From Acidithiobacillus ferridurans (lineage in GTDB: Bacteria; Pseudomonadota; Gammaproteobacteria; Acidithiobacillales; Acidithiobacillaceae), in contig NZ_AP018795.1 of assembly GCF_003966655.1 (NCBI RefSeq), forward strand, positions 1,629,501-1,693,500: 64,000 nt of DNA. Reading direction: 5' to 3'. The notes below the pieces were generated by a model that saw only the letters and a program-made list of their open reading frames with translations, did no database searches and had not been told where the DNA came from. A program made the translations under genes and the position numbers. Positions 19,553 to 29,951 of this stretch are shown one piece after another. Numbering within the stretch: position 1 is the first letter of the stretch; every line of letters begins with the position of its first letter.

Positions 19553-19697
19553 CCAATAATTCCAATTTGGAATCCCGCCTGCGGAAAAACACTGCTGGAG
19601 ATCAGCGCCGAAACTGCGCATAATTACGGCCTTTGCGTGCAGGGCAACCGGGTGCGCGGGTATGGCCCTGACGCAGCCGGATGGAAAAGGAAGAATC

Positions 19698-20796
19698 ATG
19701 AGAGAAGTGAATGAGATGCGTGCGCTGCACGAAGATCTCCAGGTCCGCGTCGCGGGCCTGAGGGGGTATCTTTGACCTCGAAGAAAAGCGCGCTCGCCTA
19801 GAAGAAGTTCAACGGGAGCTGGAAGACCCGACCATCTGGAACAACGCCGAAAAGGCTCAGGAGCTGGGTCGCGAACGGTCTGCTCTGGAAGCCATCATCA
19901 CGCCCATGGACAAGCTCACCGCGAGTCTCGCCGATGGCGGCGAGATGCTGGAATTGGCCCTGAGCGAGCAGGACGAAGAACTCCTCGCCGCAGTCGATGC
20001 GGATCTCGACACCGCGCTGGCCATGGTCGAGAAGCTGGAATTTCAGCGCATGTTCTCCGGCGCGCAGGATGCGGCAAACTGCTTTGTGGATATTCAGGCC
20101 GGCGCGGGCGGCACCGAGGCGCAGGACTGGGCGGAAATGATTTTGCGCATGTATCTGCACTGGGCCGAGTCCCATGGCTTTGCGGCGGAACTGGTGGAGG
20201 TCTCCGAGGGGGAAGTGGCGGGCATCAAGTCGGCCAGCATCCATGTGCGCGGTGACCACGCCTTCGGCTGGCTGCGTACCGAAACCGGCGTCCATCGCCT
20301 GGTGCGCAAATCGCCTTTCGACTCCGGCAATCGCCGTCATACCAGCTTCGCCAGCGTCTTTGTTTATCCCGAAATTGACGATAGTTTCGAGGTGGATATC
20401 AATCCGGCAGACCTCAAGGTGGACACCTACCGGGCCAGCGGAGCGGGTGGTCAGCACATCAACAAGACCGACTCGGCCATTCGTATCACCCATGTGCCCT
20501 CGGGCATTGTCGTGGCCTGCCAGACCGACCGCTCGCAGCACAAGAACCGGGCCGAGGCCATGCGCATGTTGCGCTCCAAACTCTATGAGATGGAGATGCA
20601 GAAACGTGCCGTCGAGAAGCAGGCGCTGGAAGACAGCAAAAGCGATATCGGCTGGGGGCATCAGATTCGCTCCTATGTGCTGGACCAGTCGCGGATCAAA
20701 GACCTGCGCACCGGGGTCGAAGTGGGCGATACCCAGAAGGTGCTCGATGGGGCGCTGGATATATTCATTGAAGCGGCGTTGAAGGCTGGGTTGTAA
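19698..20796 (+). CDS. prfB: Peptide chain release factor 2, with programmed +1 frameshift
   Basis: Recognises UGA and UAA stop codons and triggers peptide release. Translation starts at ATG 19698 and meets an in-frame TGA at 19773-19775. The site is AGG GGG TAT CTT TGA C: an internal Shine-Dalgarno and a slippery CTT ahead of the stop, the classical autoregulatory +1 shift. Reading then continues from GAC 19774 to 20796, giving 365 residues. Anticodon-like S-P-F is in K-S-P-F-D-S-G-N and the catalytic G-G-Q in G-A-G-G-Q-H-I-N-K. The frameshift makes RF2 synthesis sensitive to RF2 level. Confidence 0.98.
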
Positions 20797-20833
20797 GCGG
20801 TAGTCACTCGGTATTTCGCAGGAAGGGGACGGG

Positions 20834-22324
20834 ATGGTGGATCAGGAACTCAATGACCAGATGCAGGTGCGGCGCGACAAGCTGGGACACTGGCGCAGCG
20901 AAGGCCATGCCTATCCCAACGGCTTCCGCCGCGATGCCCTGGCGGGCGACCTGCAGGAGCGTTATGGCGATATGGACGCCACGGCGCTGGAGCAGGAGCC
21001 CATCGAGGCGCGGCTCGGCGGGCGGCTGATGAGCCGCCGGGTGATGGGCAAGGCCAGTTTCGCCGACATTCAGGATCAGTCCGGGCGTATTCAACTCTTT
21101 GTCAGTCGCGATAACCTGGGCGAAGAGGTCTACGCGCGCTTCAAGGGCCTGGATTTGGGCGACATCATCGGTGTGGATGGTATCCTGTTCCGCACCAAGA
21201 CCGGTGAATTGTCCCTGAAGGTGCATAGCCTGCAACTGCTGAGCAAGGCCCTGCGTCCGCTGCCGGAAAAATGGCACGGGCTCGCCGACCCGGAAACCCG
21301 CTTCCGCCAGCGTTATGTCGATCTGATCGTCACCGAGGCCACCCGCCGCACCTTCCAGATTCGTGCGGAAACGGTGGCGGCCCTGCGCGATGGCCTGCGC
21401 CAGCGCGGCTTTTATGAAGCGGAGACGCCCATGATGCAGCCGGTCCCCGGTGGTGCCACGGCGCGGCCCTTCGTTACCCACCACCATGCCCTCGACATGA
21501 CCCTTTACCTGCGTATCGCCCCGGAGCTGTACCTCAAGCGGCTGGTGGTGGGTGGCATTGAGCAGGTCTTCGAGATCAACCGCAACTTCCGCAACGAAGG
21601 TATTTCCACTCGTCATAACCCCGAGTTCACCATGCTCGAATGGTACGAGGCCTACGCCGATCACGTGCGCGCCATGGATCTCACCGAGACGCTGATCCGC
21701 GCCGCGGCACAAGCGGCCCTGGGCACTACGGCGATCAGCTATCAAGGGCTGGAAATCGACCTCGGCAAACCCTTCCACCGCTTGACGGTGACGGAATCGG
21801 TGCGTGCCCATAACCCCGATCTGGCGGATGCGGATCTGCGGGACCCCGCAGTGCTGGCTGCCAAACTCGCGCAGTTGCACCTGCCCTGTCAGCCTGCCTG
21901 GGGCTGGGGCAAGCGTCTCATCGAAATCTTCGAGAAGACGGTGGAAGGCCAGCTCCAGCAGCCCACCTTCATCACCGAGTATCCCTTGGAAGTCAGTCCG
22001 CTGGCGCGCCGCAACGATCTCGACCCCGAGGTCACGGATCGTTTCGAGCTGATGATCGCCGGCCGCGAGCTGGCCAACGGCTTTTCCGAGTTGAACGACC
22101 CCGAAGACCAGGCCGCCCGCTTCCGGGCGCAGGTCGAGGCCAAGGATGCCGGGGACGAGGAGGCGATGTTCTTCGACGCCGACTATATCCGCGCCCTGGA
22201 ATATGGCATGCCGCCGACCGCAGGGGTGGGGCTGGGCATCGACCGCCTGGTCATGTTGCTTGCCGACCAGCCCAGCATTCGCGAGGTGATTCTCTTCCCC
22301 CATCTGCGGCCGGAACAGTCATGA
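20834..22324 (+). CDS. lysS: Lysyl-tRNA synthetase, class II
   Basis: Charges tRNA-Lys; 496 residues, typical bacterial class II enzyme. It has an OB-fold anticodon domain ([14 protein letters not shown]), class II motif 2 ([11 protein letters not shown]) and motif 3 ([10 protein letters not shown]). The ATG follows a G-rich ribosome site. It ends in an ATGA overlap with lolC, so translation of the transporter genes is coupled. prfB-lysS-lolCD is a familiar order in beta- and gammaproteobacteria. Confidence 0.98.
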   Translation: MVDQELNDQMQVRRDKLGHWRSEGHAYPNGFRRDALAGDLQERYGDMDATALEQEPIEARLGGRLMSRRVMGKASFADIQDQSGRIQLFVSRDNLGEEVYARFKGLDLGDIIGVDGILFRTKTGELSLKVHSLQLLSKALRPLPEKWHGLADPETRFRQRYVDLIVTEATRRTFQIRAETVAALRDGLRQRGFYEAETPMMQPVPGGATARPFVTHHHALDMTLYLRIAPELYLKRLVVGGIEQVFEINRNFRNEGISTRHNPEFTMLEWYEAYADHVRAMDLTETLIRAAAQAALGTTAISYQGLEIDLGKPFHRLTVTESVRAHNPDLADADLRDPAVLAAKLAQLHLPCQPAWGWGKRLIEIFEKTVEGQLQQPTFITEYPLEVSPLARRNDLDPEVTDRFELMIAGRELANGFSELNDPEDQAARFRAQVEAKDAGDEEAMFFDADYIRALEYGMPPTAGVGLGIDRLVMLLADQPSIREVILFPHLRPEQS

Positions 22325-23565
22325 GGTTTTATGAGCTTTGGATCGGGCTGCGTTACACCCGCGCCAAGCGCCGCAATCACTTCATTTCCTTCATCACCGG
22401 CACGGCGATCATGGGCATGGTCATCGGGGTGGCCGCGCTTATCGCGGTCATGGCGGTGATGAATGGTTTCGACCATACCCTGCGTTCGCGGATTCTGGCG
22501 GTGACCTCCGATGTCATCATTCAGGGCAACGGGGTGCCGGTACTGGACTGGCCGACGGCGGTGAAGCGCCTTTCGACGGTTCCCGATGTGACCGGAGTGG
22601 CGCCCTATGTGCAGGCGCAGGCCATGCTCTCCCACGACGGGCTGGTCAGTGGCGCGGTGATCGAAGGCATCGACCCGGCGTTGGAGAACCGCGTCAACAA
22701 GCTCAACCAGGACATGAAAATGGGTGAGTTGCAGTCCCTGCAGACTCACCCCTGGAGTATCGTCCTCGGACGAGCCCTCGCGCGGCAACTGGGCGTGACC
22801 GTAGGGGACAAGATCACCCTGATTTCGCCGCAGGGGGGCGTGACCCCACTGGGGGTAACCCCCGCCCTGCGCCAGTTCACGGTGGTGGGGCTCTTTTCCG
22901 TCGGCATTTACGCCTACGACAGCGGCATGGCCTATATCAATCTGGGCGATGCGCAGCGGCTCTACGGGTTGAACCAGGGCGTGACGGGCCTGCGCATGCA
23001 GATCAAAGACCCCTTTGCTGCCCCGGCCTTCGCCGCCCATCTGCAACAGCAGCTTGGCGCCGCTTTTTATATCCAGGACTGGACTCAGACCCACGAGAAC
23101 TTCTTCAAGGCCCTGAGCATGGAGAAACTGGTGATGTTTGTGATCCTGTCGCTGATCATTGCCGTCGCCGCCTTCAACATCGTGGCGACACTGGTGATGG
23201 TGGTCACCGATAAGGAAACGGATATCGCCATTCTCCGTACCATCGGCGTGACGCCACGCAGTATCATGCTGATTTTTATGGTTCAGGGCGGGATCATCGG
23301 ACTCTTTGGCACGCTCCTCGGTGTCTTCTTCGGGGTGTTGCTGGCGTGGAATATTCCGACCCTGGTACCGGCCATCGAGCAGTTGTTTCACGTCCAGTTT
23401 ATCTCGCCGGAGGTTTATTCCATCAGCCAGCTGCCCTCCAAGCTGGAGCCCTGGGACGTGATCCATGTGGCCATTGCCGCGCTCATCATGAGCTGGATAG
23501 CGACGTTGTATCCCTCCTGGCGCGCCTCTCGCGTCGCTCCTGCGGAGGCGTTGCGTTATGAGTGA
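22321..23565 (+). CDS. lolC: Lipoprotein-releasing ABC transporter permease LolC/LolE
   Basis: Inner-membrane part of the Lol machine that pulls outer-membrane lipoproteins from the inner membrane and hands them to LolA. The 414-residue protein has one membrane segment near residues 22-45 (after the R-N-H-F-I-S-F-I element), a periplasmic MacB-like domain, and three more membrane segments between about 270 and 400. A single permease is seen, so the complex probably uses a homodimer. It overlaps lolD by eight bases. Confidence 0.95.
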   Translation: MRFYELWIGLRYTRAKRRNHFISFITGTAIMGMVIGVAALIAVMAVMNGFDHTLRSRILAVTSDVIIQGNGVPVLDWPTAVKRLSTVPDVTGVAPYVQAQAMLSHDGLVSGAVIEGIDPALENRVNKLNQDMKMGELQSLQTHPWSIVLGRALARQLGVTVGDKITLISPQGGVTPLGVTPALRQFTVVGLFSVGIYAYDSGMAYINLGDAQRLYGLNQGVTGLRMQIKDPFAAPAFAAHLQQQLGAAFYIQDWTQTHENFFKALSMEKLVMFVILSLIIAVAAFNIVATLVMVVTDKETDIAILRTIGVTPRSIMLIFMVQGGIIGLFGTLLGVFFGVLLAWNIPTLVPAIEQLFHVQFISPEVYSISQLPSKLEPWDVIHVAIAALIMSWIATLYPSWRASRVAPAEALRYE

Positions 23566-24253
23566 GCAGATCATTCTTTCCGTCGAGCATCTGCGGCAGA
23601 GCTTCGCCATTGGCCGCGAGCGTCTGGAGGTCATCCGTGACATCAATCTGCAGGTGCACCGTGGCGAACGCTTGGCGATTGTCGGCGCCTCCGGGCAGGG
23701 CAAGAGCACACTGATGCACCTCATGGGTGGCCTGGAGCGCCCGTCCGGGGGTGGGGTACGGATCCTCGGTCAGGAGGTCTACAAACTCAGCGAATCGGCG
23801 CGCAGCCGTTTGCGTAATCAGAGTGTCGGTTTCGTCTATCAGTTACATCGTTTGCTGCCCGAGTTCACGGCACTGGAGAATGTCCTGCTCCCGCTCCTGA
23901 TACGCCGGGTGCCGCGTCGCTCCGTAGAACCCTGGGGCAAGGAAATCCTGACCCGCGTCGGGCTGGGTGAACGTCTGGGTCACAAACCGGGCATGCTCTC
24001 CGGCGGCGAACGGCAAAGGGTGGCGCTGGCGCGTGCGCTGGTTACCCGCCCGGCACTGCTTCTCGCCGACGAACCCACCGGCAATCTCGACAGCGAGTCG
24101 GCGGAGAGTGTCCACCAACTGATGCTCGACCTCAATCAGGAACTGGGTACCGCACTGGTTATCGTCACCCATGAGCCGGCGCTGGCGGCACACATGGAGC
24201 ACGTACTCCGGCTGCAGGATGGTGTCCTGCAGCCCCTGGACGCTATGCGCTAA
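23558..24253 (+). CDS. lolD: Lipoprotein-releasing ABC transporter ATP-binding protein LolD
   Basis: ATPase that drives lipoprotein release with LolC. The Walker A is [10 protein letters not shown]-loop [17 protein letters not shown], signature L-S-G-G-E-R-Q-R, and Walker [13 protein letters not shown]. At 231 residues it is of normal length. The Q-loop with Leu-P-E-F-T is typical of LolD and separates it from MacB and FtsE. The stop overlaps the convergent DUF2062 gene by four bases. Confidence 0.96.
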   Translation: MSEQIILSVEHLRQSFAIGRERLEVIRDINLQVHRGERLAIVGASGQGKSTLMHLMGGLERPSGGGVRILGQEVYKLSESARSRLRNQSVGFVYQLHRLLPEFTALENVLLPLLIRRVPRRSVEPWGKEILTRVGLGERLGHKPGMLSGGERQRVALARALVTRPALLLADEPTGNLDSESAESVHQLMLDLNQELGTALVIVTHEPALAAHMEHVLRLQDGVLQPLDAMR

Positions 24254-24810
24254 AACCTGCTGCGCTGCAGGCGACGGCGCCGCAGCCGCCACAGTATCCA
24301 GATTCGCCAGCCACCGAGTACTCCAAAGTACAGTGCCAGGGCAAGCGCCCCGCCAAGAATGATGCTGCCCAGCCAGGTGAGGAGGTAGGCATGCCAGAGG
24401 CGGTCTCCCATGGCCATTACGCTGATCTGTCCATGGACCATGGCGTGGATATCCGCATAATGAATGGTGATGGGCGGGGCCAGCCCCAACTGGGTGAGCA
24501 GCCAGAACCCCAGTTCATAGGATGCGAAGAAAAAGGGCACGATGGTAAAGGGTCCCGTCACGATGAAAGGCATGACGACGCCGACGGGGATATAGGCGCG
24601 ACGCCAGAGACTGATGAGCAGGATGCTCAGAACATGGCCAAAAAAGGGCAGGCTGCCGATAAAAGTGCCGATCGCGGCGGCACGGGCGACGTTGTGGCGA
24701 TGGGGATGCCAGAGTACCGGGCGGGCCAGGTAATGGGTAAAGCGCCCCAGCGGTCGTTTGCTGAGGATGTCCTCGCGGGTGGGAAGGCGACAGAATGCAG
24801 GTAGGCGCAA
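24250..24810 (-). CDS. DUF2062 membrane protein
   Basis: A 186-residue inner-membrane protein of unknown function. The DUF2062 pattern is present: H-R-H-N-V-A-R-A-A-A-I-G-T-F-I-G-S-L-P-F-F-G, then several hydrophobic segments and a basic C-terminal tail (R-R-R-R-L-Q-R-S). The start is TTG 24810 by the open frame, with ATG and GTG options inside, so the N-terminus is uncertain. Its 5' end overlaps that of comEC by about 16 bases on the other strand. It probably shares a divergent promoter with comEC. Confidence 0.82.
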   Translation of the reverse strand: MRLPAFCRLPTREDILSKRPLGRFTHYLARPVLWHPHRHNVARAAAIGTFIGSLPFFGHVLSILLISLWRRAYIPVGVVMPFIVTGPFTIVPFFFASYELGFWLLTQLGLAPPITIHYADIHAMVHGQISVMAMGDRLWHAYLLTWLGSIILGGALALALYFGVLGGWRIWILWRLRRRRLQRSRF

Positions 24811-27005
24811 TGCGATATTTCCTGGTTTGTAAGGGGGCTAGTGTAGCCAAGCCGCTGCCCTGGGCCAAATCCTGGCCGTCCTTGCCGCTTCTGGTCATCG
24901 CGATAGGGCTGGGGCTGGGGTTTTTTCACAGTTTCCGGCAACTGCCTGCTTTGTGGATTCCGCTTGCCGTAGCGCTTCCCGGACTGCTCCTGGCTTGGAA
25001 ATGGCGGCCTGCGCTGCTGCTGACCGTCGCCGCGGGGGCCTTTGCCTGGGGCATCTGGCAGGCCGAGCTGCGCCTCGCCGTACAGTGGCCGGTGGGCCAG
25101 GACTTCAGTGTCCGGGGGCGCATCGTTTCCATACCCCAATCGGGGGGCCGGGAATATCGCTTTCTGGTGGCGCCCGAGCACTGGTCGGCAGGGGCAGGTG
25201 CGGGCGCCCGGCCTGACACCATTCTCGTTCACGGCAATCTTCCGGAAGTCCCCGTAGTCGGGCAACGCTGGCAGTTGCGCTTGCACAGCGAATCTCTTGC
25301 CAGCCTGCCCGGCAGCCCCTTTGCGGACCTCGCCCGGCAGCGTTTTTGGGCCGGGGAGGGCGGGGTGGCACGGCTGCAGGATGCCCGGCTGTTGCCGGTT
25401 TCCCGCGTGAATCTCCAGGACGACATCGCGGTGGCCCGTGAGGCGGTGCTCCATGCCAGCAATATGGCCCTGAACCGCGAAGCGGCAGGTTTTGTGCAGG
25501 CGCTGAGTATTGGTGTCGGTAACCAGCTCCCGCCGGAGATCTGGCAGGTCTACCGGGATACGGGCACCGCCCACTTGCTGGTGATCTCCGGTTCCCACGT
25601 GGCCGCGGTCGCCGGACTGGCCCTGTGGCTCGGTCAGTGGCTATGGCGGCGTATCCCCTGGCTGGTCGCTCGCTGGCCGGCGCAGACGGCGGGAGTCCTC
25701 TGCAGCATCCCGGCGGCCTGGGGCTATGCCAGTTTTGCCGGCATGCAGATTCCCGGCGAGCGCGCCGCCTGGATGATCACGGCAGCGGCACTCGCCCATC
25801 TGCTGGGACGCCCAAACAATGCTTGGCAAGGGCTGTCCCTGGCCGCCCTGCTCATCGCCTTCGGAAACCCCGGCGCGCTGGTGGATGTGGGATTCTGGCT
25901 TTCTCTGGGCGCCGTGGCCGTGTTGGTGGCCATCGGTTATGGGGAAGGCGGCTGGCGCACGTTGCTGCGCAGCCAGTGGATGGTTTCCATTGCCCTGATG
26001 CCTTTACTAGCGGGACTCTTCGGACAAGTTTCCCTGATTTCCCCGATTGCAAACGTGTTGGTGATCCCGCTGGTCGAGATGCTTGCAGTGCCCCTGGCCT
26101 TGCTAGGCGCTTTTTTGGCACTGCTGGATCTGGAACTGCTCAGCCGCCTGCTCTTTCATCTGGTGGCGCTGGAAATGGACGCAGTGACCGCATTGCTGCG
26201 TATTCTGCTGCAGATCCCATTTGCGCGGGTCAGCACGGGTACGGGTCGCAGCTGGGCCTTGCTGGCGGCGGTGCTGGGGCTCGGCATCTTTTTTCTGCCG
26301 CCGGGCTGGCCGGGGCGCCCCCTGGCTTTGCTGGGCATGGTCCCGCTCCTGATCCCCGTCGGGGGTACCGCTGACCTGGAATTGCGTGCGCTGGATGCGG
26401 GATCCGGCATGCTGCTGTTCTGGCAGAAGGGGTCACAGAGCGGTATTTTCTCGGCAAATCTCTGGAAGGCGGCCAGTCGCCGCAGCGGCAGCCTCGCGCT
26501 TACGGCGGCGCTGCGCCAGCAGGGCGTGACACGGGTGGATGCATGGTTGCGCAGCGACATTTCCGCACCCCAGCCGCTACCTGTCGCTGTCCGTCAGTGG
26601 TGGCCGGCGGGAGCCCGCGATTATCCCGGAGGACCGCCGACATCGGCCTTCTGTCGGGCCGACGGCGGTGCACCGGCAGAGATGCATTTCCTGACCTTGA
26701 ATGCACCTGTCCAGCCCTGCATAGTGACCTGGGGTGCCGGACCCGATGTGCTGATTCTGGGTGACGCCGATGCAGCGACGATCCGTCGTCTTGTCGCGGA
26801 GCACGGCGCCGCGTTGCATCGAGCGCAGGCCATCTTTGCCCCTGCCAGTCTGGGCAACACGGAAAGAGCGGCGTTAGCGGCCGCCACAGCGCAGGCGCGG
26901 GTCTTTTATCTGGGCGAGGGCAAGCCGGGCACATGGACCTGGCAGGCCGGGCGCTTGCGTCATGCCCTGCCGCCATCGCCCGCCTACTGGCAACCCGGCG
27001 CCTGA
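24795..27005 (+). CDS. comEC: ComEC/Rec2 family DNA-uptake channel protein (degenerate metallo-hydrolase domain)
   Basis: ComEC is the inner-membrane channel for single-stranded DNA in natural transformation. The 736-residue protein has N-terminal membrane segments, a DUF4131-like domain, and the competence domain with G-T-A-H-L-L-V-I-S-G-S-H-V at about residue 256, followed by several more membrane helices. The C-terminal part begins L-R-A-L-D-A-G-S-G, which resembles a metallo-beta-lactamase start, but no H-x-H-x-D-H motif is found up to the stop; G-D-A-D-A-A-T-I is the only later trace. The first ATG at 24795 is used; 24810 is also possible. The DNA-degrading activity is probably absent. 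Confidence 0.88.
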   Translation: MQVGAMRYFLVCKGASVAKPLPWAKSWPSLPLLVIAIGLGLGFFHSFRQLPALWIPLAVALPGLLLAWKWRPALLLTVAAGAFAWGIWQAELRLAVQWPVGQDFSVRGRIVSIPQSGGREYRFLVAPEHWSAGAGAGARPDTILVHGNLPEVPVVGQRWQLRLHSESLASLPGSPFADLARQRFWAGEGGVARLQDARLLPVSRVNLQDDIAVAREAVLHASNMALNREAAGFVQALSIGVGNQLPPEIWQVYRDTGTAHLLVISGSHVAAVAGLALWLGQWLWRRIPWLVARWPAQTAGVLCSIPAAWGYASFAGMQIPGERAAWMITAAALAHLLGRPNNAWQGLSLAALLIAFGNPGALVDVGFWLSLGAVAVLVAIGYGEGGWRTLLRSQWMVSIALMPLLAGLFGQVSLISPIANVLVIPLVEMLAVPLALLGAFLALLDLELLSRLLFHLVALEMDAVTALLRILLQIPFARVSTGTGRSWALLAAVLGLGIFFLPPGWPGRPLALLGMVPLLIPVGGTADLELRALDAGSGMLLFWQKGSQSGIFSANLWKAASRRSGSLALTAALRQQGVTRVDAWLRSDISAPQPLPVAVRQWWPAGARDYPGGPPTSAFCRADGGAPAEMHFLTLNAPVQPCIVTWGAGPDVLILGDADAATIRRLVAEHGAALHRAQAIFAPASLGNTERAALAAATAQARVFYLGEGKPGTWTWQAGRLRHALPPSPAYWQPGA

Positions 27006-27097
27006 ACGGGGACGCCTGCACGGGCCGGTCGCTGCCGTTTCCCGGGTGATATGCTATATTCCGGCTTCGTCACGATCGAACGGGTTCTGGAGGCGAT

Positions 27098-27718
27098 GTG
27101 CAAGAGTTGCTGGGATTGTTCAAGTTAGGCGGATTTGTTCTGCCGATTCTTATTTTGGCGGCAATCGTCGCTTTGGCCATCGCCGGTAATCGTCTCTGGG
27201 TCTTGCGGCGGGGACGTATTGCACCGCGTGATCTCGCGCCCCGGGTTGGGGAACTGGTGGACGCGGGCAAGGTGCAGCAAGCCGTGAAGGTGCTGTATGA
27301 AAACGACACGCCCCTGGCCAGGATGATGTTGGTGGCGCTCCAGAGCGCAGGACAGCCGCGCGACGTGATCAAGGAGTCGGTGGAAGAGACCGGCCGTCAT
27401 GAAGTGGCGCATCTCGATCGTTACCTCAACTTTCTGGGTAGTATCGCCGGTGTGGCGCCCTTGCTGGGTCTGCTTGGCACCGTATTCGGCATCATGCATG
27501 CGTTTGCGGCTATCGGCATGGTGGGCGCGGGCGATCCCAAGGCGTTGGCGAGCGGCATCGCCGAGGCGCTCATCACCACCGCCAGCGGTCTTATCGTCGC
27601 CATCCCCAGCCTGATGTTCTATCGCTATTTCAAAGGACGGGTCGATGCGTTGGTGTTGTCCCTCGAAAAAGAGGCGCTGAAGCTGGTGAATCAGATAGCC
27701 GCGGGGGCGGAAAAATGA
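27098..27718 (+). CDS. exbB: MotA/TolQ/ExbB family proton channel protein
   Basis: Inner-membrane protein that pairs with ExbD/TolR to convert proton flow into mechanical work. The 206 residues contain three expected membrane segments, the first at about 9-29. The conserved core is L-N-F-L-G-S-I-A-G-V-A-P-L-L-G-L-L-G-T-V, followed by the third helix near A-L-I-T-T-A-S-G-L. The start is GTG with a GGAGGCGAT before it. It overlaps exbD by four bases. Whether it serves TonB or Tol cannot be told, since no tonB, tolA or pal gene is next to it; in several proteobacteria an exbBD pair sits in front of lpxK genes. Confidence 0.88.
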   Translation: MQELLGLFKLGGFVLPILILAAIVALAIAGNRLWVLRRGRIAPRDLAPRVGELVDAGKVQQAVKVLYENDTPLARMMLVALQSAGQPRDVIKESVEETGRHEVAHLDRYLNFLGSIAGVAPLLGLLGTVFGIMHAFAAIGMVGAGDPKALASGIAEALITTASGLIVAIPSLMFYRYFKGRVDALVLSLEKEALKLVNQIAAGAEK

Positions 27719-28119
27719 ATCTGCGTCCGCGGGTGAGCGAAGAACCGGAGATCAATGTGATCTCCATGGTCGATATCGTGCTGGTCCTGCTGCTGTTCTT
27801 CATGGTCACCAGCAGCTTTGTGCACCAGTCCCATCTTTCCATGGAACTGCCCAAAGCCCAGCAGGCCACCGCCGGTGAGCCGAAAACCCCTATCACCATC
27901 GACCTCAGCGCGGCCGGGCAGGTGCGTATGAACAAGCAGGTGGTGCCGATGTCCGATCTGGCCGGACAACTCAAAGCGCTTGCCGCCAAAGATCCGGAAC
28001 GGGTGATCGTCCTGCGCGCGGACAAGAATACGACGCAGCAGTACGTCATCGATGTACTGGACGCGGCGCAGGAAGCGGGCCTGACCCGGATCAGTTTCGC
28101 AACCCTGAGCAACCACTGA
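27715..28119 (+). CDS. exbD: ExbD/TolR family biopolymer transport protein
   Basis: Partner of ExbB, anchored by one transmembrane helix with a periplasmic domain. The 134-residue protein has the family N-terminus with E-P-E-I-N-V-I-S-M-V-D-I-V-L-V-L-L-L-F-F, including the proton-path Asp in M-V-D. The periplasmic part ends in a V-I-V-L-R-A-D-K pattern. It overlaps exbB by four bases and is three bases from the next gene, so all belong to one operon running to kdsB. Confidence 0.9.
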   Translation: MNLRPRVSEEPEINVISMVDIVLVLLLFFMVTSSFVHQSHLSMELPKAQQATAGEPKTPITIDLSAAGQVRMNKQVVPMSDLAGQLKALAAKDPERVIVLRADKNTTQQYVIDVLDAAQEAGLTRISFATLSNH

Positions 28120-28122
28120 CCC

Positions 28123-28809
28123 GTGCGGCTGGAAGGGCGCTCCTTACGCGTGGTGGCCGCACTCGCGGCTTATATCATCAAAGGTATGGCCCTCAGTGTG
28201 CGCTGGCACGAGGAGGGGGATGCCAGCGTGCGCGCCCTGATCGAGGCCGGACAGCCTTTCCTGCTGGCCTTCTGGCATGGGCGGGGGGTTATGGTCGCCC
28301 AGGCCTACCGGCGAGTGGGCGGACGTAAAATAAAAATCCTTGTCAGCGAACATCGGGATGGCGAGCTGATTGCTGCCACCATGGCACACTGGGGCTATGG
28401 TGCGGTGCGCGGGTCGACCCGGCGCGGGGCGGTCAGGGGCGCACGAGGGATGCTGCGGGCCGCTCATGCGGGGTACGACCTGGCCATCTCCCCCGATGGT
28501 CCGCGCGGTCCCCGCGAAGTGCTGCAAGAGGGCGTTATCGAATTGGCGCGCATTTCCGGCCTGCCCATCGTGCCGGTCACCTATTCGGCACGCTGGGCGA
28601 AACGCTTCGCCAGTTGGGATGGTTTTCTGCTGCCCCTGCCGGGCGCACGTGGGGTGATCCTCTGGGGCGAACCGCTGCGGATCCCGCGCGACGCCAATAC
28701 GGATACCCTGATCGCTTTGCAGCATGCGCTTGAGGCTGAGATGATTGCACTGCGGCAACGCGCTGATGCCATGGTTGGCCGGACGGAACCGACAGGCGGG
28801 ACATCATGA
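28123..28809 (+). CDS. DUF374-type lysophospholipid acyltransferase-like protein
   Basis: A 228-residue membrane-associated acyltransferase-like protein. The N-terminal hydrophobic helix is followed by F-W-H-G-R-G, where the acyltransferase family has H-x(4)-D. S-E-H-R-D-G-E and the S-P-D-G-P-R-G-P motif are diagnostic of DUF374. Members are often next to Kdo and lipid A genes, and the place here, before a WaaA-like gene and lpxK, suggests a role in lipid A acylation. The start is GTG 28123, four bases after the exbD stop. The substrate is not known. Confidence 0.78.
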   Translation: MRLEGRSLRVVAALAAYIIKGMALSVRWHEEGDASVRALIEAGQPFLLAFWHGRGVMVAQAYRRVGGRKIKILVSEHRDGELIAATMAHWGYGAVRGSTRRGAVRGARGMLRAAHAGYDLAISPDGPRGPREVLQEGVIELARISGLPIVPVTYSARWAKRFASWDGFLLPLPGARGVILWGEPLRIPRDANTDTLIALQHALEAEMIALRQRADAMVGRTEPTGGTS

Positions 28810-29951
28810 CGTATTACGAAAGCGGTCTGCTGCGTGCGCGCTGGGCAAGCTGGCAGGATGCGCGCGCCGGACGAACGGCGCAGGCCAACGCCCGCTGGGG
28901 CTGGATCAAGGCCCCCGGCGAGCGCGGTCCGATCCTGTGGATGCAGAGCTTCAGCGATGCTGACCAGCAAAGGCTGGGTATCGAGCTGGCGAAAGCCATG
29001 GCCGAAAAGCGCCGCGACCTGCGCATGGTGATGACCTTCGAGACCGAGTACCCGGCCCTTCTGGAGCAATACACCGAAGGTGCCGAGCGGCTCGGCTATG
29101 GTTTCGGACCCTGCGACCATCCCCAGGCGGTGGGGCGGATACTGGAACGGCTGATGCCCCTGCGTTATCTGGCACTGGGCCGGGCGCCCAGACCACGGCT
29201 TGCCGCCGCCCTGGGCCGACGGAAGATTCCCGCCGTGCTGATGGCGGCTGATCCTGGCCTGCAGATCCCGGCGCCGCTGGAGGCCGTCTACCCGCGGGAT
29301 GCGCGCCAGGCCGGGGCCTGGGCCGGGCGGCGGGTCACTGAAGCCGTTCAGGAGCCCGTGGACTTCACCACCCTGTTCACCATCGCCCAGGTAGACCCCA
29401 ATTTCCGGACGATGATCAGCGGTACCGACGAGGGCCTGCTGTGGTGGACGCAAGGGCTGAGCGCCGCCCAATGGGCCGGATGGCGGCGGGCCTGGGCCGC
29501 ATCGCCCCTGTCCCGGCACGGCTTACTGTTTCTTGGCGGTACCGGCGCGCCGGCAGATCTGCCCAGGCTGTCCGCTTGGCAGCGTGCGCCCTTGCCCGCC
29601 GGGGCGGTGGTCGTCGCCGATGATGATCGCTGGTATCCGGCCCTGTCCGCCGGAGCGCAGGCGGTGCACCTGCAGAACGCCTCCCCGATGTTGCAGTGGC
29701 AGGTTTATGCGGGCTCCCGGCCCATCAGCGTCAGCCCCGGCGTGACGCTGAACGCCGCCGAACCATTGGATGCCGACACCATCCTCACCCTGGAGAAGCC
29801 CGCGCAAATCCTCGACCATTGGCAAGCCCTGCGTGGGGATGCCATGGCCGCCCGCCAGCGTGGTGACGCCACCCGGCGCATTTTCTGGCAGGAACGCCGC
29901 CATGCGGGCGAACGTCTTCCGGAATTTTTACAGCGGGTTTTTGACTGGTGA
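28806..29951 (+). CDS. WaaA/KdtA-like protein (divergent Kdo-transferase fold)
   Basis: A 381-residue protein in the place where a Kdo transferase would be expected. The N-terminal half has an [12 protein letters not shown] segment. It lines up with W-I-H-A-v-S-V-G-E of WaaA but lacks the S-x-G-E that supplies the catalytic Glu. The C-terminal half has [11 protein letters not shown] and [11 protein letters not shown], a plausible nucleotide-sugar-site flow. It overlaps both neighbours by four bases. It may be a non-catalytic relative or another glycosyltransferase; the label is based mainly on context. Confidence 0.45.
   Translation: MTYYESGLLRARWASWQDARAGRTAQANARWGWIKAPGERGPILWMQSFSDADQQRLGIELAKAMAEKRRDLRMVMTFETEYPALLEQYTEGAERLGYGFGPCDHPQAVGRILERLMPLRYLALGRAPRPRLAAALGRRKIPAVLMAADPGLQIPAPLEAVYPRDARQAGAWAGRRVTEAVQEPVDFTTLFTIAQVDPNFRTMISGTDEGLLWWTQGLSAAQWAGWRRAWAASPLSRHGLLFLGGTGAPADLPRLSAWQRAPLPAGAVVVADDDRWYPALSAGAQAVHLQNASPMLQWQVYAGSRPISVSPGVTLNAAEPLDADTILTLEKPAQILDHWQALRGDAMAARQRGDATRRIFWQERRHAGERLPEFLQRVFDW

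Noticed and set aside
17495-19699. A 734-codon open frame on the minus strand opposite recJ, and similar long antisense frames (for example opposite leuS, glnA and lysS)
   Set aside because: These mirror GC-rich genes in their opposite frame; they lack recognisable domains and ribosome sites, while the plus-strand genes carry clear motifs.
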